A DNA stretch of 64,000 bases from Lactobacillus corticis (GTDB lineage Bacteria > Bacillota > Bacilli > Lactobacillales > Lactobacillaceae), in assembly GCF_018327645.1 (NCBI RefSeq), contig NZ_BMAY01000005.1:62001-126000 (forward strand), read 5' to 3'. Position 1 is the stretch's first letter, and each line of letters begins with the position of its first letter. Under the pieces are notes generated by a model. The model was not told where the DNA came from and ran no database searches. It was given only the letters and a program-made list of their open reading frames with translations. Shown here piece after piece: positions 62,808 through 64,000 of the stretch. Position numbers and translations under genes: made by a program.

Positions 62808-64000
62808 TAGTCAAGTTCCTTTCTTTCCAAACGTTCACGAATCGCCGGCATCAGCTGCTGCTTCTTTAGGCGCTTAATTTCATGATAGTTATTCTGATTC
62901 ATCATGGCATCAAAGAAGTAAATATCTTTAAAGTCTGAATACATTAACCCGGTTAAGTTTTTCCCATAACGATACGGATTTAACTCGATTTCACCAGTCA
63001 TGATTGAGATAGCCGCATGCTTAATCAAGTATTCGTCAAATTCAAGCAGCTGCTTAAATTCATCATCATTAAAGTTATTTTCAGCTGGCAAGGTAAAGCT
63101 GCCGTTGGCTTTGGCTCTCACGCTATGATAAATTTCTGAGCTCTTGCCTGCATTGGCTAACAGCTTTTCCGCCGAGCGGATGCGATCTGGATCGTTGGTG
63201 ATAATTCCGGTGTACTTCAACTGCGAAACGGTATCAAGCTTATCCTTTTGCACTTCAAGGTGATTATCGTATGCTCGATTTAAACGTTCTACGTGCTGCG
63301 TAACCGTTTGATAAAAGGCACCAAATAATTCCAGCTTTTTTTCGTCAGCAAAGAAATTCGCATTTTTTGCCAAAATATCCAAATAAGAAATCATTTGCAG
63401 GGAGATGCCTTGATAAAACAGACTGAGATCAAATTTTTTGGCAGAAGATTTATAATCAATAATTTCGCCAAGAACGGTGCCTTGATCGTCTTTTTGAGCA
63501 AGGTCAACGCGGTCGATTTTTCCGCGCAATGATAGAGACTTGCCATCTGGTAAAGCAAATTCGAGCCCTTTAACAGCTTCACCGCTGCCAAAACTCAATT
63601 CCGAATATTTGCTTCTAAATGGTGATTTTTCAAGATTTTTACGCCAGTGGGCAGCTACTTTTTTAGTAGTTTTGTCTAGGCAAGCAAACAAGAAGGCATT
63701 AAAGGAATCGTTAAGCAGCTGTTGATATTGCCCTTCTTCCTTCATTTTAGCCTGAATTTTTTGCAGAATTTCAGCTAATTCTGCCTGGCTAATCTTGCTT
63801 TGGTCGATGTGATGCTCGTTTAAATAACTAACCAAACGATCAAAAGTTTCATGGTAGTAATTTCCTGCCTGGATGACGTCTAATTCATTGGTTGCTCTTT
63901 TTCTTAACTTCAAGCCATATATTAAGAAATATTCAAAAGAATTTTGGTAATAGGTTTCGAGCTGGGAAACCGAAACATTTAAATGGTCGCCATACAGTTG
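62807..64000 (-). CDS. rexB: ATP-dependent nuclease subunit B (RexB/AddB), 3' part only
   Basis: C-terminal part of RexB, cut by the window edge; the frame is open from 64000 to the stop at 62807 (397 residues seen, of about 1150 expected). It includes the region SVSQLETYYQNSFEYFLIYG that begins the nuclease domain, the nuclease motifs GKIDRVD and IIDYKSS, and a C-terminal part. In AddB of Bacillus this domain binds a [4Fe-4S] cluster with four cysteines; here the corresponding places read YYQNSF and TGLMYSDFKDIYFFD, so the cysteines are absent. The frame has a TTG at 63913, but that is internal. Confidence 0.93.
   Translation of the reverse strand, partial: QLYGDHLNVSVSQLETYYQNSFEYFLIYGLKLRKRATNELDVIQAGNYYHETFDRLVSYLNEHHIDQSKISQAELAEILQKIQAKMKEEGQYQQLLNDSFNAFLFACLDKTTKKVAAHWRKNLEKSPFRSKYSELSFGSGEAVKGLEFALPDGKSLSLRGKIDRVDLAQKDDQGTVLGEIIDYKSSAKKFDLSLFYQGISLQMISYLDILAKNANFFADEKKLELFGAFYQTVTQHVERLNRAYDNHLEVQKDKLDTVSQLKYTGIITNDPDRIRSAEKLLANAGKSSEIYHSVRAKANGSFTLPAENNFNDDEFKQLLEFDEYLIKHAAISIMTGEIELNPYRYGKNLTGLMYSDFKDIYFFDAMMNQNNYHEIKRLKKQQLMPAIRERLERKELD

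Noticed and set aside
62807-64000. Truncated rexB as a pseudogene
   Set aside because: The frame is open to the window edge and the residues before 63913 match the expected RexB nuclease start, so the gene is cut only by the window.

Overview
The window is chromosomal DNA from a low-to-moderate GC Firmicute, almost certainly a Lactobacillus in the narrow sense (acidophilus/delbrueckii relatives). The support is gene content and order: hup next to a TPR protein; topA-trmFO-hslV-hslU; parE-parC; rqcH; rnpB-gpsB-ypsA on one strand facing recU-pbp1A; asnS-dnaD-nth; rexB-rexA-dinG; a XerS-type recombinase; a manganese pyrophosphatase; and strong AGGAGG ribosome binding sites. I see no tRNA or rRNA gene, insertion sequence, prophage or CRISPR array.

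Layout. 0-9.2 kb: hup, TPR protein, aldo/keto reductase, YitT, cca, hemolysin III, then a degV-yozE-rbgA-rnhB cluster and dprA. 9.2-15.8 kb: topA, trmFO, hslVU and a LacX-like mutarotase; the xerC gene that often sits between trmFO and hslV is absent. 15.8-21 kb: plsY facing away from parE-parC. 21-24.6 kb: LysR regulator, ppaC, cyclophilin, TauE-type permease. 24.6-26.8 kb: xerS and a gene-free, AT-rich kilobase with a dif-like near-perfect palindrome. Genes to the left are mostly on + and genes to the right more often on -, so I propose this is the replication terminus. 26.8-32.5 kb: adenosine deaminase, second DegV, rqcH, membrane-anchored GDPD.

32.5-36.8 kb: a full-length carA-carB-like pair in which the catalytic residues of the glutaminase and of both ATP-grasp sites are replaced, while the C-terminal nucleotide-sensing domain is better kept. 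This looks like a retained pseudo-carbamoyl-phosphate synthetase and is the most surprising item in the window. 36.9-44.8 kb: LTA-synthase-like sulfatase, rluD-type synthase, lspA, phosphoesterase, RNA methyltransferase, RNase P RNA, gpsB, ypsA. 44.8-47.8 kb: recU-pbp1A.

47.8-53.2 kb: an accessory block of acyltransferase, adenylate-forming ligase and SsuABC-like ABC transporter. It lies exactly between two nearly identical copies of a bidirectional terminator, where recU-pbp1A and nth-dnaD-asnS are neighbours in relatives such as Bacillus. 53.2-64 kb: nth, dnaD, asnS, ypmB, dinG, rexA and the 3' part of rexB (cut by the window edge). Nth, RexB and DinG, all of which have iron-sulfur forms in other bacteria, lack the cluster cysteines here, which fits an organism with little use for iron.
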